Source of the DNA: Rhodopirellula sp. P2
Lineage (GTDB): Bacteria; Planctomycetota; Planctomycetia; Pirellulales; Pirellulaceae
Assembly (NCBI RefSeq): GCF_028768465.1
Contig: NZ_CP118225.1
Coordinates: 6,553,001 to 6,617,000, forward strand
Direction of reading: 5' to 3'
DNA: 64,000 nucleotides
A program made the position numbers and the translations under genes. Below, piece after piece: positions 46,404-54,212 of the stretch. The notes below the pieces were generated by a model, which saw only the letters and a list, made by a program, of their open reading frames with translations, did not search any database and had not been told where the DNA came from. The number at the start of each line of letters is the position of its first letter. The stretch's first letter is position 1.

Positions 46404-47479
46404 TTATCTATTAGCAAAAAGAATTTTTGACTCTCCTAACTTCGACTTCCCGTTCCACCAAGCCAACTTTACATCACTGCTTTCGTAAACGTCGACACTG
46501 ACTTGAAATGAAACCGTTAAAATAATGGCTCCAGCCAGCTTTCGTTCCACCGAAACAACTACAGGCAAGTTGCTTCTGATGTCGTCTGCAAAGATACAGC
46601 ATCGGACATCGTCGTCTTGCCTCTTCAGTTCCTCACCCTTCAGAATGACGCGAAAACGGACTTCCTCTCCAACCTTCGCCTGTACAGTTGACACACGCGG
46701 GCGGATTTCGGTGCGGCTGGCATTTACAAGTCTGACCGAGTGCTCAAGTTCATCGCCAGATCGAGACCGGCTCACTAAAACTAAGGCGGCCTCAGAGTTA
46801 GGTAGTTTTTCCCAGAAAGTTTCTGGAAGAACAATATCAAGACAATGCCCAGACGGTGAGTCACACGCAGAGTTGAGCCTAACGTCGATAGATTGGTTCG
46901 GGGAGAGAAAATTCACAGAAGGTGTTTGGCCCTCTAACTCCGCGAGCGGATACGATACGTCGAGTGAGAAAATCCGCTCTGATTCTGACAGAACTACGCG
47001 ATCCTGGTCGATTTCAACTCTTCTGAAAGCTGCTCCAGAAACAATGAAACTGCAGGTTTTCTCCGCATTCAAACCATCATCGCTATAAGTTATCGATATC
47101 CTTGAGACAAAGTTCCCCAGCGACTTCGGCCTAATTGCAACAACACACGTAACGCTTTCGCCTGGAGGAATATTGTGATTTGGTGGAGTCGCGACGGCAC
47201 AGCCGCAACTGTTAGATGTTCGAGTGATTCGAACGGCTTTTTCAGTTTCGTTTACCATCGGCAAGGCGTAAAGAAGCAGCAAATTTTTTTGGACCGTGCC
47301 GATCTTGTACGACGTTACGGCGTCGGGATTGCTACTCAGCGAAAGCGGCGATAAGACCGGGAGTTCTTTATGATCTCGCCGTCGTGCAACAAATCGACGG
47401 TTTCGTTCCCCTTGCCCTTCCGCGGACTAAATAGACCAATCGCAAGTAGCGTCAGAAACAGGCATAAGATTCGTTTCAT
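46404..47479 (-). pseudogene. DUF1573 protein, probable frameshift near the N-terminus
   Basis: From 47479 the frame encodes a signal peptide (MKRILCLFLTLLAIGLFSPR) but stops at 47336 after about 47 codons. Another frame, open over the same bases, continues as LPVLSPLSLSSNPDAVTSYK and into the DUF1573 core (NETEKAVRITRTSNSCGCAV, PPGESVTCVVAIRP), running to 46404. Joining the frames around 47380 gives a normal exported DUF1573 protein of about 355 residues, so a single frameshift is likely. If expression starts at the internal TTG 47282, a protein of about 292 residues without signal would result. DUF1573 forms Ig-like beta domains with a conserved CGC. Function unknown. Confidence 0.65.
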
Positions 47480-47618
47480 AAGACTGATCTCATTCGTGGC
47501 AAACGATCCTCTTTCCGCAGTAAACCAAGCCACACACGGACTGTCAAACAGGAAGTCACGAACGTCGCCACAACGGAAGTCAGCTTAACCTTACCCCTTT
47601 TTAACGGTCTATCTGGGT

Positions 47619-48848
47619 TTAGTGTGGGTAGAGATTGAGTCCACCGCAGTAGAAATAGACGGCGGTCTTGAAGTTCTCTCGGTTTCGGTAGCCGCCGACG
47701 CGACGTTTGATCGACATGATCTTGCTGTTCATGCCATCGGCCACCGCGTTTGTGATTCGGTGGGTACAGTAGCTGACGACATTGGCTAATCGCTCGGCGA
47801 TCGTTTTGGCGACCTTCTTCAATGGCGTCAGCTTGGTGTGGATCACTCTCTTGCACCAGTCGCGGAAGTACACCGTTGCCGACGCCGAATCGTCGTGGTG
47901 CCAGAGGTCTCGGAGCTTCTCTTTGTAGGCCCATGCTTTGCCGGTTTCGAGTTGTTGCGTGTAAACCGCATCGAAACGTTCTCGTTGATGCTCGCTGAGG
48001 TTCTCTTGGCTACTGAGCCATAGATTGCGAGTCCGTGACAAGCGTTTGTCGCCCTCCGTATCCAGCTTGCGGTGTTCGCCGCGTCGAACCTTGTCGACCG
48101 CTTCGGTGGCAAGCTTCATCACATGAGAGCGGTCATGAACGATTTTCGTTTCGGCCAGTGGGATGCTTGCGTTGGCGGCCTTCACGTAGGCAGCGCTCAT
48201 GTCCATCGCGATTGCCTCGACACCATCGCGTTGAGACTGTGAAAGCTGTGAAAAACAAGCGTTTCCGGCTTCTGTGTCGTTGCCATCAGAGATCACTTCG
48301 ACGGTGCTGCGGTCCAAGTCGTAGATCAGCGTGATGTAGTTCTGTCCCTTGCGAAAGGCTTTCTTATCGATACCGATTCGTTGCACGACAGTGTCCGTCT
48401 TTCGAGCATTGCCACGGGCGACTGCCTTCTTCACGATGTGCCAAGTCTCATCCCAGCTGGTTCGCAAAATACCTGCCGCTCCCTGGACGGTCTGCGTTGC
48501 CAGCAAGACGTCGATCGCGAACCGCTCAAAGAACACTGTAAAGCGACTGTTCTTCTCGGCCCAGGGCAAGTTCACTTGCTTGACGCCGTGCTCGGGACAC
48601 TTCACACGTGGTGGTTTCGCATGAAGGATCGTGCGGTACTGCATCGTGTCGAGGTGTCGCCAACGTCGTTCTGAGACATGGTCGTAGCAGGCAAGTTGGC
48701 GGTCGCATTCGGGACAGCAAAACTTCTCGCCATCAGCGTGCTCGACATGGATATCAAGCTGCCCGGCTTCGAGATCAAGCTTCACCTCAGCAACCGTCCA
48801 GGGCGACCGTAGACCAAGAATCTGCTGAAATACTTCGGTGTCGTGCAT
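47619..48848 (-). CDS. ISL3-family transposase
   Basis: About 409 residues from ATG 48848 (MHDTEVFQQILGL); an ORF start at 48881 adds 11 unlikely residues. N-terminal zinc-ribbon (CPECDRQLACYDH, KCPEHG), helix-turn-helix part and DDE domain (IGIDKKAFRKGQNYITLIYD, EAIAMDMSAAYVKA, DRSHVMK), ending in NGMNSKIMSIKRRV-type ISL3 motifs. Only weakly similar ends were noticed (around 47610 and 48865), so element borders are uncertain. It lies directly upstream of the DUF1573 pseudogene and may have disturbed its promoter. Confidence 0.9.
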   Translation of the reverse strand: MHDTEVFQQILGLRSPWTVAEVKLDLEAGQLDIHVEHADGEKFCCPECDRQLACYDHVSERRWRHLDTMQYRTILHAKPPRVKCPEHGVKQVNLPWAEKNSRFTVFFERFAIDVLLATQTVQGAAGILRTSWDETWHIVKKAVARGNARKTDTVVQRIGIDKKAFRKGQNYITLIYDLDRSTVEVISDGNDTEAGNACFSQLSQSQRDGVEAIAMDMSAAYVKAANASIPLAETKIVHDRSHVMKLATEAVDKVRRGEHRKLDTEGDKRLSRTRNLWLSSQENLSEHQRERFDAVYTQQLETGKAWAYKEKLRDLWHHDDSASATVYFRDWCKRVIHTKLTPLKKVAKTIAERLANVVSYCTHRITNAVADGMNSKIMSIKRRVGGYRNRENFKTAVYFYCGGLNLYPH

Positions 48849-48896
48849 GGGGGTTATCCTTAGCCAGATGGTGCCACCCAACGCTGATAATGATTT

Positions 48897-49503
48897 TCAG
48901 ATCGCTTCGATTGCGAGGGTCCGAAGCGTCTTGCTGATCGGCTTCACATTGGGCTCCCCAGTCAGCCGCTTTCGTTTCTTGCGGGGATAGTCTTTGCTGT
49001 TCTTTTCGCTTTGACGAGAGGATTCATCGGCCAGCACGCACTGCGATAGCTCGCCATGAAGGTTCAGATTCTGATGACTATGCCGAGAGACGGCAAGTAA
49101 AAGCCTGCAAATCACGCGAAGCACACGAACTGGACTTAGACGCTCGCCACTCGGGATCGATTGAGCCCCTTCGGTTAATGCCATCCAGATACCGATTAGC
49201 GTCCACTGAATTTCCTGCTTCGCGTTTTCCGGTGTACGCGAACGCAACTTGGCTCGCTGGTAGCTTTGCTTGACCGTTCTGAAGAAGACTTCCACTGCCC
49301 ATCTCTTCGCGTAAAGTTTGGCAAGCTGGTCTTCATCGAGAGTCAGCTCGTTGGTGAGCAAGAACATTTTCTTGCGTCCGACCATCACCGTCACAAGACT
49401 CAGGACGATGGGAGGGCTTCCCGCATCGATCGCGTTTTGTGGCCAATAGAGCACAAGGGTGCCGCGGCATTTTACCTTGCCTTGAAGCTTTAGCTGGCCC
49501 AGC
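48897..49503 (-). pseudogene. IS4-like transposase, C-terminal fragment
   Basis: The open stretch QLKLQGKVKCRGTLVLYW continues through VMVGRKKMFLLTNE and ends with the catalytic-Glu block LYAKRWAVEVFFRTVKQSYQ plus the C-terminal tail. The N-terminal half with the first two Asp residues is missing. Homology stops at about 49504, exactly where the adjacent four-gene transposon seems to begin (TGTTAC). The rest of the gene is not found on the other side of that transposon, so a deletion or rearrangement followed. Confidence 0.75.
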
Positions 49504-49777
49504 TGTTACTGGCCCCGCTCTGATCGCAGATCCCGCGTGTTTTCGAGCAAATTGAGGTCGCAGGTTGGCGATGTATTTACGCCGATAACTTGATCGCCCT
49601 GAGCCCGCCCCGCGTTGGGGCGGAATCCCCTGCCAGCTCGCCAATCCCCCCGCCCTCTGGAAAACATCTCGTACCTCGCCGTGACCTCGCCCCCCCCCAT
49701 TTTCAAACTCATGTTCCGGCGGCACCAAGTTCATGGACTAGACTGGCTAGCTTTCCAGCTGCAACCAGCCAGCCAGC

Positions 49778-50362
49778 ATGTGCGTCCGAATCTGTGGCTC
49801 CAAGAATGACGCCAAAGCGTTCTTGCAGAAACTGAAACTCACCGCCTGCCCTCACTGCCACTGCGTCGGCAACCTCAATCGGCATGGAACACTCCAGGGA
49901 TACCAGCGTGGAATCCATACCCACAAAACCGCAAGAGCAACCCGGGTCTTTTGCAGCAATCGAAATCAAAACAATGGCTGCGGTCGCACCTTCAGTGTCT
50001 GGATCGCGGGGCAAATCAAGCGTCTCTCCATCAACGCCAACGAGCTTTGGAAATTCCTTGACCTCGTTGACAAAGGTGCCAGCAAGCGACAGGCCTTTGC
50101 CAAACTCAACTGCGACTTAAGCACCTCGGCTCCCTATCGAATCTGGAAGCGATTCCGCGAAGCTCAGCCCACTATCCGCACCGCACTATCAATGGTTCTC
50201 GCATCGCCGCAGGTGAATCAACCCCAGCCCAACATTGGCAACGCACCCAGCGGCACATGGGCGCATCTGCGAAAAGCATTCAAGGCCTCTCTGGCCAATC
50301 CGATCACTCACGACAACCCGATCGCTGCTTTTCAAATCAAGTTCCAAACCTTCTTGCTCTGA
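49778..50362 (+). CDS. Zinc-ribbon / helix-turn-helix protein of the transposon
   Basis: 194 residues. N-terminal zinc ribbon: Cys24-Pro-His-Cys27, Cys59 and Cys68 in CGRTFSVW, resembling the InsA-type transposase helper ribbon. A helical DNA-binding part follows (SINANELWKFLDLVDKGASK, TSAPYRIWKRFREAQP). It precedes the transposase gene by about 290 bp on the same strand and probably helps in end or target recognition. The start is uncertain. No known full-length family recognised. Confidence 0.65.
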   Translation: MCVRICGSKNDAKAFLQKLKLTACPHCHCVGNLNRHGTLQGYQRGIHTHKTARATRVFCSNRNQNNGCGRTFSVWIAGQIKRLSINANELWKFLDLVDKGASKRQAFAKLNCDLSTSAPYRIWKRFREAQPTIRTALSMVLASPQVNQPQPNIGNAPSGTWAHLRKAFKASLANPITHDNPIAAFQIKFQTFLL

Positions 50363-50655
50363 AGCGTGATTGCGACGTGATTGCCCGGTGGTTCACACGG
50401 CAACTGGTTCATACCGGCAGCTGAAGTGGCAGGAAACTCGACAACCACCGTCCACCTCGCCAAGCCGGCACGCGCTGGTTGACCGATTTGCCGTCGCACC
50501 TGACCGCAGGGAATTTCGGTTTTCTGCTCAGCAACGCAACACGACGATCGACCCACCAACGACCGCACCTAGACTCTGCTGGATTGTCCCCAATCGCCGC
50601 CTCACTTGGCCAAGCGATTGGGATACCACCCCCAACGAAGCAGGAGCCTTCGCCG

Positions 50656-51873
50656 ATGAAACGGCCCTCGGTCTACGTCAAAATGAGAGTCCTCGGAGCG
50701 ATCGATGTCGCACCGGGAAGAACACGCCACGAGCGAATCCATCAAGTCGCCCAAATGACGTTCTTGGATGAGCAGGGTGACCCCCACCAGTTCACCTGGC
50801 GGACCATTCAAACCTGGTATTACCGCTACAAGAACCACGGCGTCACCGCCATGGACGGTTCCCCGCGGGCCGACAAGGGCAAGCCTCGAAAGGTCACTCC
50901 TGAGGAAGTCCTTGAAGCGATCAACGCGGCCCTGCCGCACTTTCACCAAAGCGGGTCGGCACGCACCAGAACGCCGACCAAGACCGCGATCTATCGGTTG
51001 TGCATCGAGAAAGGGCTGCTCAATCCCAACCAAATCGCGCGGACCACGTTCTGCCGCTTCGTCCGTGAACATGAACTGCTCAAGGACCACCCCAGCGAGA
51101 CCCGACGCCGACTCGCCTTCAGCATGCAGTACGCCAATCAACTTTGGCAGGCCGACACGATGTTCGGTCCGCACATTGGTGGCCGCCAGGCCAAACTGAT
51201 CGGGCTGATCGATGACGCCAGCCGCGTACTGTGTCACGGTGAATTCTTCTTTGAAGAAAACACCGATGCGATGATCAAAGCCCTGCGAAGTGCGTTTTAC
51301 AAACGAGGTGTTCCCGAGCAGCTCTACGTCGACAACGGATCGATCTACTGCAGCCAAGAGATCACGCTGATCTGTGCCCGGGTGGGCTGTGTCCTGCGTC
51401 ATACCGCCGTGCGTGACGCAGCGGCCAAGGGAAAAATCGAACGCTTCTTTCGCCGCGTTCGCGATCAGTTCCTGATTCGCCGGCTCGATTTGTCTTCGAT
51501 CGAAACCCTCAACCGTCAGTTCACCCACTGGGCTGAACAGGACTACAACGCGACCGTCCACTCCACGCTGGGGATGAAACCGATCGACCGCTTCGGCGTG
51601 GATCTTTCGCGAATCCAGTTCCTCTCTCCGAGTGAAGACACCGACGAGCTGTTCTACGCCGAGGCGACTCGCAGCGTCAAAAAAGACAACACGTTCAGCT
51701 TCCGCGGCCAGCGTTACGAAACCCCAATCGACCTGCGTGGCCGCAAAATCACGCTGCGTTATGAGCGTCACCGAAAGGGTGCCGTGATCGTCTACGAGAA
51801 AGATCGCCGCATCGGCAGGGCCCGACTGCTCGACGCCGTCGCCAACGGCATGAGGAGAGCGGCTCGCGACTAG
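50656..51873 (+). CDS. DD(35)E transposase (rve integrase core, TniA-like)
   Basis: 405 residues from ATG 50656, preceded by AGGAG; an upstream ORF start at 50479 adds 59 residues of non-conserved character. The N-terminal HTH region (TWRTIQTWYYRYKNHGVTAM, Arg-rich) is followed by the rve core: Asp167 in WQADTMFG, Asp226 in YVDNGSIY and Glu262 in GKIERFF, exactly 35 residues between the last two. A C-terminal beta-barrel (QRYETPIDLRGRKITLRYER) is typical of Mu/Tn7-TniA relatives. The following gene is an AAA ATPase, as in TniA-TniB, TnsB-TnsC and IS21 systems. Confidence 0.88.
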   Translation: MKRPSVYVKMRVLGAIDVAPGRTRHERIHQVAQMTFLDEQGDPHQFTWRTIQTWYYRYKNHGVTAMDGSPRADKGKPRKVTPEEVLEAINAALPHFHQSGSARTRTPTKTAIYRLCIEKGLLNPNQIARTTFCRFVREHELLKDHPSETRRRLAFSMQYANQLWQADTMFGPHIGGRQAKLIGLIDDASRVLCHGEFFFEENTDAMIKALRSAFYKRGVPEQLYVDNGSIYCSQEITLICARVGCVLRHTAVRDAAAKGKIERFFRRVRDQFLIRRLDLSSIETLNRQFTHWAEQDYNATVHSTLGMKPIDRFGVDLSRIQFLSPSEDTDELFYAEATRSVKKDNTFSFRGQRYETPIDLRGRKITLRYERHRKGAVIVYEKDRRIGRARLLDAVANGMRRAARD

Positions 51874-51926
51874 CGAGCCGCAGTTAGCCAATCAACTCAC
51901 TTCCATCTTCTTTCAGACTTCCCAAC

Positions 51927-52730
51927 ATGATTCGTTCCTACTTCGGTCTTTCCCAAGACCCGTTCGCCCTGCGCGACATTCAGCTTTTACCGCCTCAACA
52001 AGAGATCCACGACACCCTGCGAGTTCACTGCCAACAAGGCGGTCTGTGCCTGATCGTCGGTCGTCCGGGCACCGGCAAATCGGTCATCAAGGAGTCGCTC
52101 AAATGCCTGCCCGAAAAAGAGTACTTGATCGCCACGGTCGCCCGCACGCTGCACACTTACACCAACACGGTGAAGATCCTCTGCGAAGCGTTTCGCATTG
52201 AACACGAAAGTTCCGCGTTCAAATGCGAACGCAAACTGATCGCCGAGGCGTTCGCCCTGAATCGCAGCGGAAAGATGCTGGTGAGCGTGATCGATGACGC
52301 CCACCTGATGAGCATGGACAACCTCCGCAAACTGCGCCTGCTTCTGGAAGACTTTCCCAAGAACCACAACCTGATCCTGGTCGGCCAAGTCGAACTGCTG
52401 GCCGAACTGGACTTGTCGGTGAATCTGGATCTGAAGAGCCGGGTGACGTACTCGGTGGTCACCAAACGTCTTACCGATGACGCAATGAAAGCGTTCATCG
52501 AGCGAGAACTCGATCGGATCGGTTTAGCCCACAGCACGTTCAGTGCCAGCCTAACCGAGCTGATCGTTCGCTCGGCCGATGGGGTGCTTCGCAAGTGCCG
52601 CAATCTGTGTCTGGCATCGATGCTTCAGTCCGTCCGATCGTCCTCGGGAACCACGATCGATACCGATGTGGTCAACCGCGTGCTGCTTCAGCCTCACTGG
52701 CAAACCGAAGTCGACCTGACCGACTTTTAA
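51927..52730 (+). CDS. AAA ATPase, TniB/ExeA-like transposition partner
   Basis: 267 residues. Starts MIRSYFGLSQDPFALRD, the usual beginning of ExeA/TniB-like ATPases. Walker A is at 45-52 (GRPGTGKS), Walker B near 119-126 (VSVIDDAH), and a sensor-like DLKSRVTYSV plus the C-terminal lid (LTDDAMKAFIERELDRIG) follow. It lies 53 bp after the transposase and probably selects targets and activates it. Such genes are often mis-annotated as general secretion pathway protein A. Confidence 0.87.
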   Translation: MIRSYFGLSQDPFALRDIQLLPPQQEIHDTLRVHCQQGGLCLIVGRPGTGKSVIKESLKCLPEKEYLIATVARTLHTYTNTVKILCEAFRIEHESSAFKCERKLIAEAFALNRSGKMLVSVIDDAHLMSMDNLRKLRLLLEDFPKNHNLILVGQVELLAELDLSVNLDLKSRVTYSVVTKRLTDDAMKAFIERELDRIGLAHSTFSASLTELIVRSADGVLRKCRNLCLASMLQSVRSSSGTTIDTDVVNRVLLQPHWQTEVDLTDF

Positions 52731-52777
52731 GATCCAAAATTCGCTCTCACCCCTGCACCCAAGAATCCCCTTCCACT

Positions 52778-53098
52778 ATGAAAGTCACTCGAGAACTACT
52801 TCGCGAGATTCGCAACGACTTGCCGATGAAACTGACGATCACTCGTCTCGGCCAGCACGGTCCGATCGGCAAACACAGCGACGGTTTCTTCCGGTTCCAA
52901 TGCCCGTTCTGCAAAGAACTGCGAGCCACAGTGAACCCCAAGAACAACCTGGCTCATTGTTTTAGTTGTGGCGAGAACGTCAACAACATCGATCTGATGA
53001 TGCTGCAAGGCCACGACTTTCTGCCAGCGGTCAAGATCCTGGGCAACTGGCTCGATCAGTACCGTCGGGACCTGAGTGATGGGAGGTCCACTGCCTAA
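52778..53098 (+). CDS. CHC2-type zinc finger protein (DnaG primase-like finger only)
   Basis: 106 residues from ATG 52778; a longer frame from 52595 overlaps the ATPase gene and is not needed. A zinc finger with Cys42-x2-Cys45, x15, Cys61-x2-Cys64 (FQCPFCKELRA, LAHCFSCGENVNN) followed by NIDLMMLQGHDFLPAVKILG matches the CHC2 finger of bacterial primases, with no catalytic Toprim domain. As the last gene of the transposon module it may bind single-stranded DNA or a replication fork for targeting; this is inference. Confidence 0.8.
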   Translation: MKVTRELLREIRNDLPMKLTITRLGQHGPIGKHSDGFFRFQCPFCKELRATVNPKNNLAHCFSCGENVNNIDLMMLQGHDFLPAVKILGNWLDQYRRDLSDGRSTA

Positions 53099-53771
53099 CC
53101 GGCCCATCACGTCCCAACGCAATCATCTTCTCTCTCAAGTGCGTTCGCTTCTCCAAAGGGGTCGCACTTTCTTCATGCGCTGGCTTCATGCGCCGATGCG
53201 TTGGCTGAAATCGCTGCCATCACCCCACCAGGCGGCCCGTGTCATCGCACTGCCCCAAGGAACCTTCTCCAAAGTTCACAATAATTCGGTCAAACATCCC
53301 GAAAAGACCCGAAACCCATCCAGTCACAATTCGGTCAAAAGTGCGACCGCAATTAAGTCCGTAACACCTCGTCGCCGCGCCTTCCCTACGCTTGGTCGCT
53401 ACGACCCGGCTACACGCGACGTTGGGCGATTGATCGGTGATTCAACCATCTTCGCATTGGTCGAATCCATCGGAGTTTCAACCGTTTTTTCTTTAGCTGC
53501 CCTTCGTGTCGCGTTCCTCCGGGCGGCATCGTGCCGCCGCGCCACGTCATTGGCGGGCCATCCGGGCCCGCCTGCCTTCGGCGAGTGCGCTCTAAGCCCA
53601 AAGCGGCGGGCATCGTGCCAGAAGACCCGCGACGACATCCTGTCGTCGCTGTCGCTACCGCTCCGGTGCGTTCGGGGTGTGCGCGGTCGTCCAGCGTGGC
53701 GGGCTTCCGGCCCGATCGTTGCGATGGCTTCCTGCCATCGCCGCGGTCGCTTCCGATCGTGTTGGCTACCC
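53099..53771. other. Transposon right end and diverged repeat after immunity gene
   Basis: Contains the candidate right transposon end (to 53366) and, at about 53510-53765, a GC-rich repetitive stretch (GGCGGGCTTCCGGCCCGATC, then TGCGATGGCTTCCTGCCATC) that resembles 56570-56810 behind the second immunity gene. No gene recognised. Confidence 0.5.
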
Positions 53772-54212
53772 TTAAACGATTTCTGTTGAATCTAACTCAG
53801 TTAGATACCTGGCGAACTCTGACGACGCATTACGCATGTCATCCCTCTTTGCAGTGGCGGCGGTCCAATCAGATTCAGAAACAGCGATGTCGCCCCAATC
53901 AGGCCAAATCTCTCTTTGAATTTGAATCGTGTCTCCATTAGACACGATTTCAAAGGATGCACCGTCAAGACATTCTGTAGTTGACAACCGTTGGAGACGC
54001 GTGGCTCCATCGGGCGAAGCCTCCGGTGCGTTTGCTAGTTCGTTTAATACATCGAGTATCGACTCGAAGTAAAACGGATGATTGCTAGGCCAACGAAACA
54101 GATTCTTTCCACCAACCAGAAGAAGGACGGAACCATAGGGCACCTTGCTTTCCGCTCTTGGAGAAGCGTTAACAGTGACTGTCGGAGTCGTGAATTTGAA
54201 ATCCTGAATCAT
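53772..54212 (-). CDS. Putative immunity protein of the RHS toxin
   Basis: 146 residues, no signal peptide, acidic (DLDSTEIV-like end, many Asp/Glu). Its ATG overlaps the stop of the RHS gene (ATGA at 54209-54212), the usual toxin-immunity layout. I recognise no known Imm family. The small acidic cytoplasmic character and tight coupling support the role. Confidence 0.7.
   Translation of the reverse strand: MIQDFKFTTPTVTVNASPRAESKVPYGSVLLLVGGKNLFRWPSNHPFYFESILDVLNELANAPEASPDGATRLQRLSTTECLDGASFEIVSNGDTIQIQREIWPDWGDIAVSESDWTAATAKRDDMRNASSEFARYLTELDSTEIV

Larger units (their letters stand above)
49504..53366 (+). mobile_element. Candidate four-gene transposon (zinc ribbon, DD(35)E transposase, AAA ATPase, CHC2 finger)
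   Basis: Candidate ends are TGTTACTGG at 49504 and its partial complement GTAACA at 53361-53366. Near the right end, two AATTCGGTCAAA repeats (about 53283-53294 and 53328-53339) may be transposase-binding sites. The left end abuts a truncated transposase gene. No target duplication was found. End assignment is tentative; the gene set itself is clear. Confidence 0.5.

Noticed and set aside
50602-51891. 429-codon reverse ORF
   Set aside because: Exactly opposite the DD(35)E transposase, which has all catalytic residues.
52595-52777. Upstream extension of the CHC2 protein
   Set aside because: Overlaps the ATPase gene in another frame; the finger domain starts after ATG 52778.
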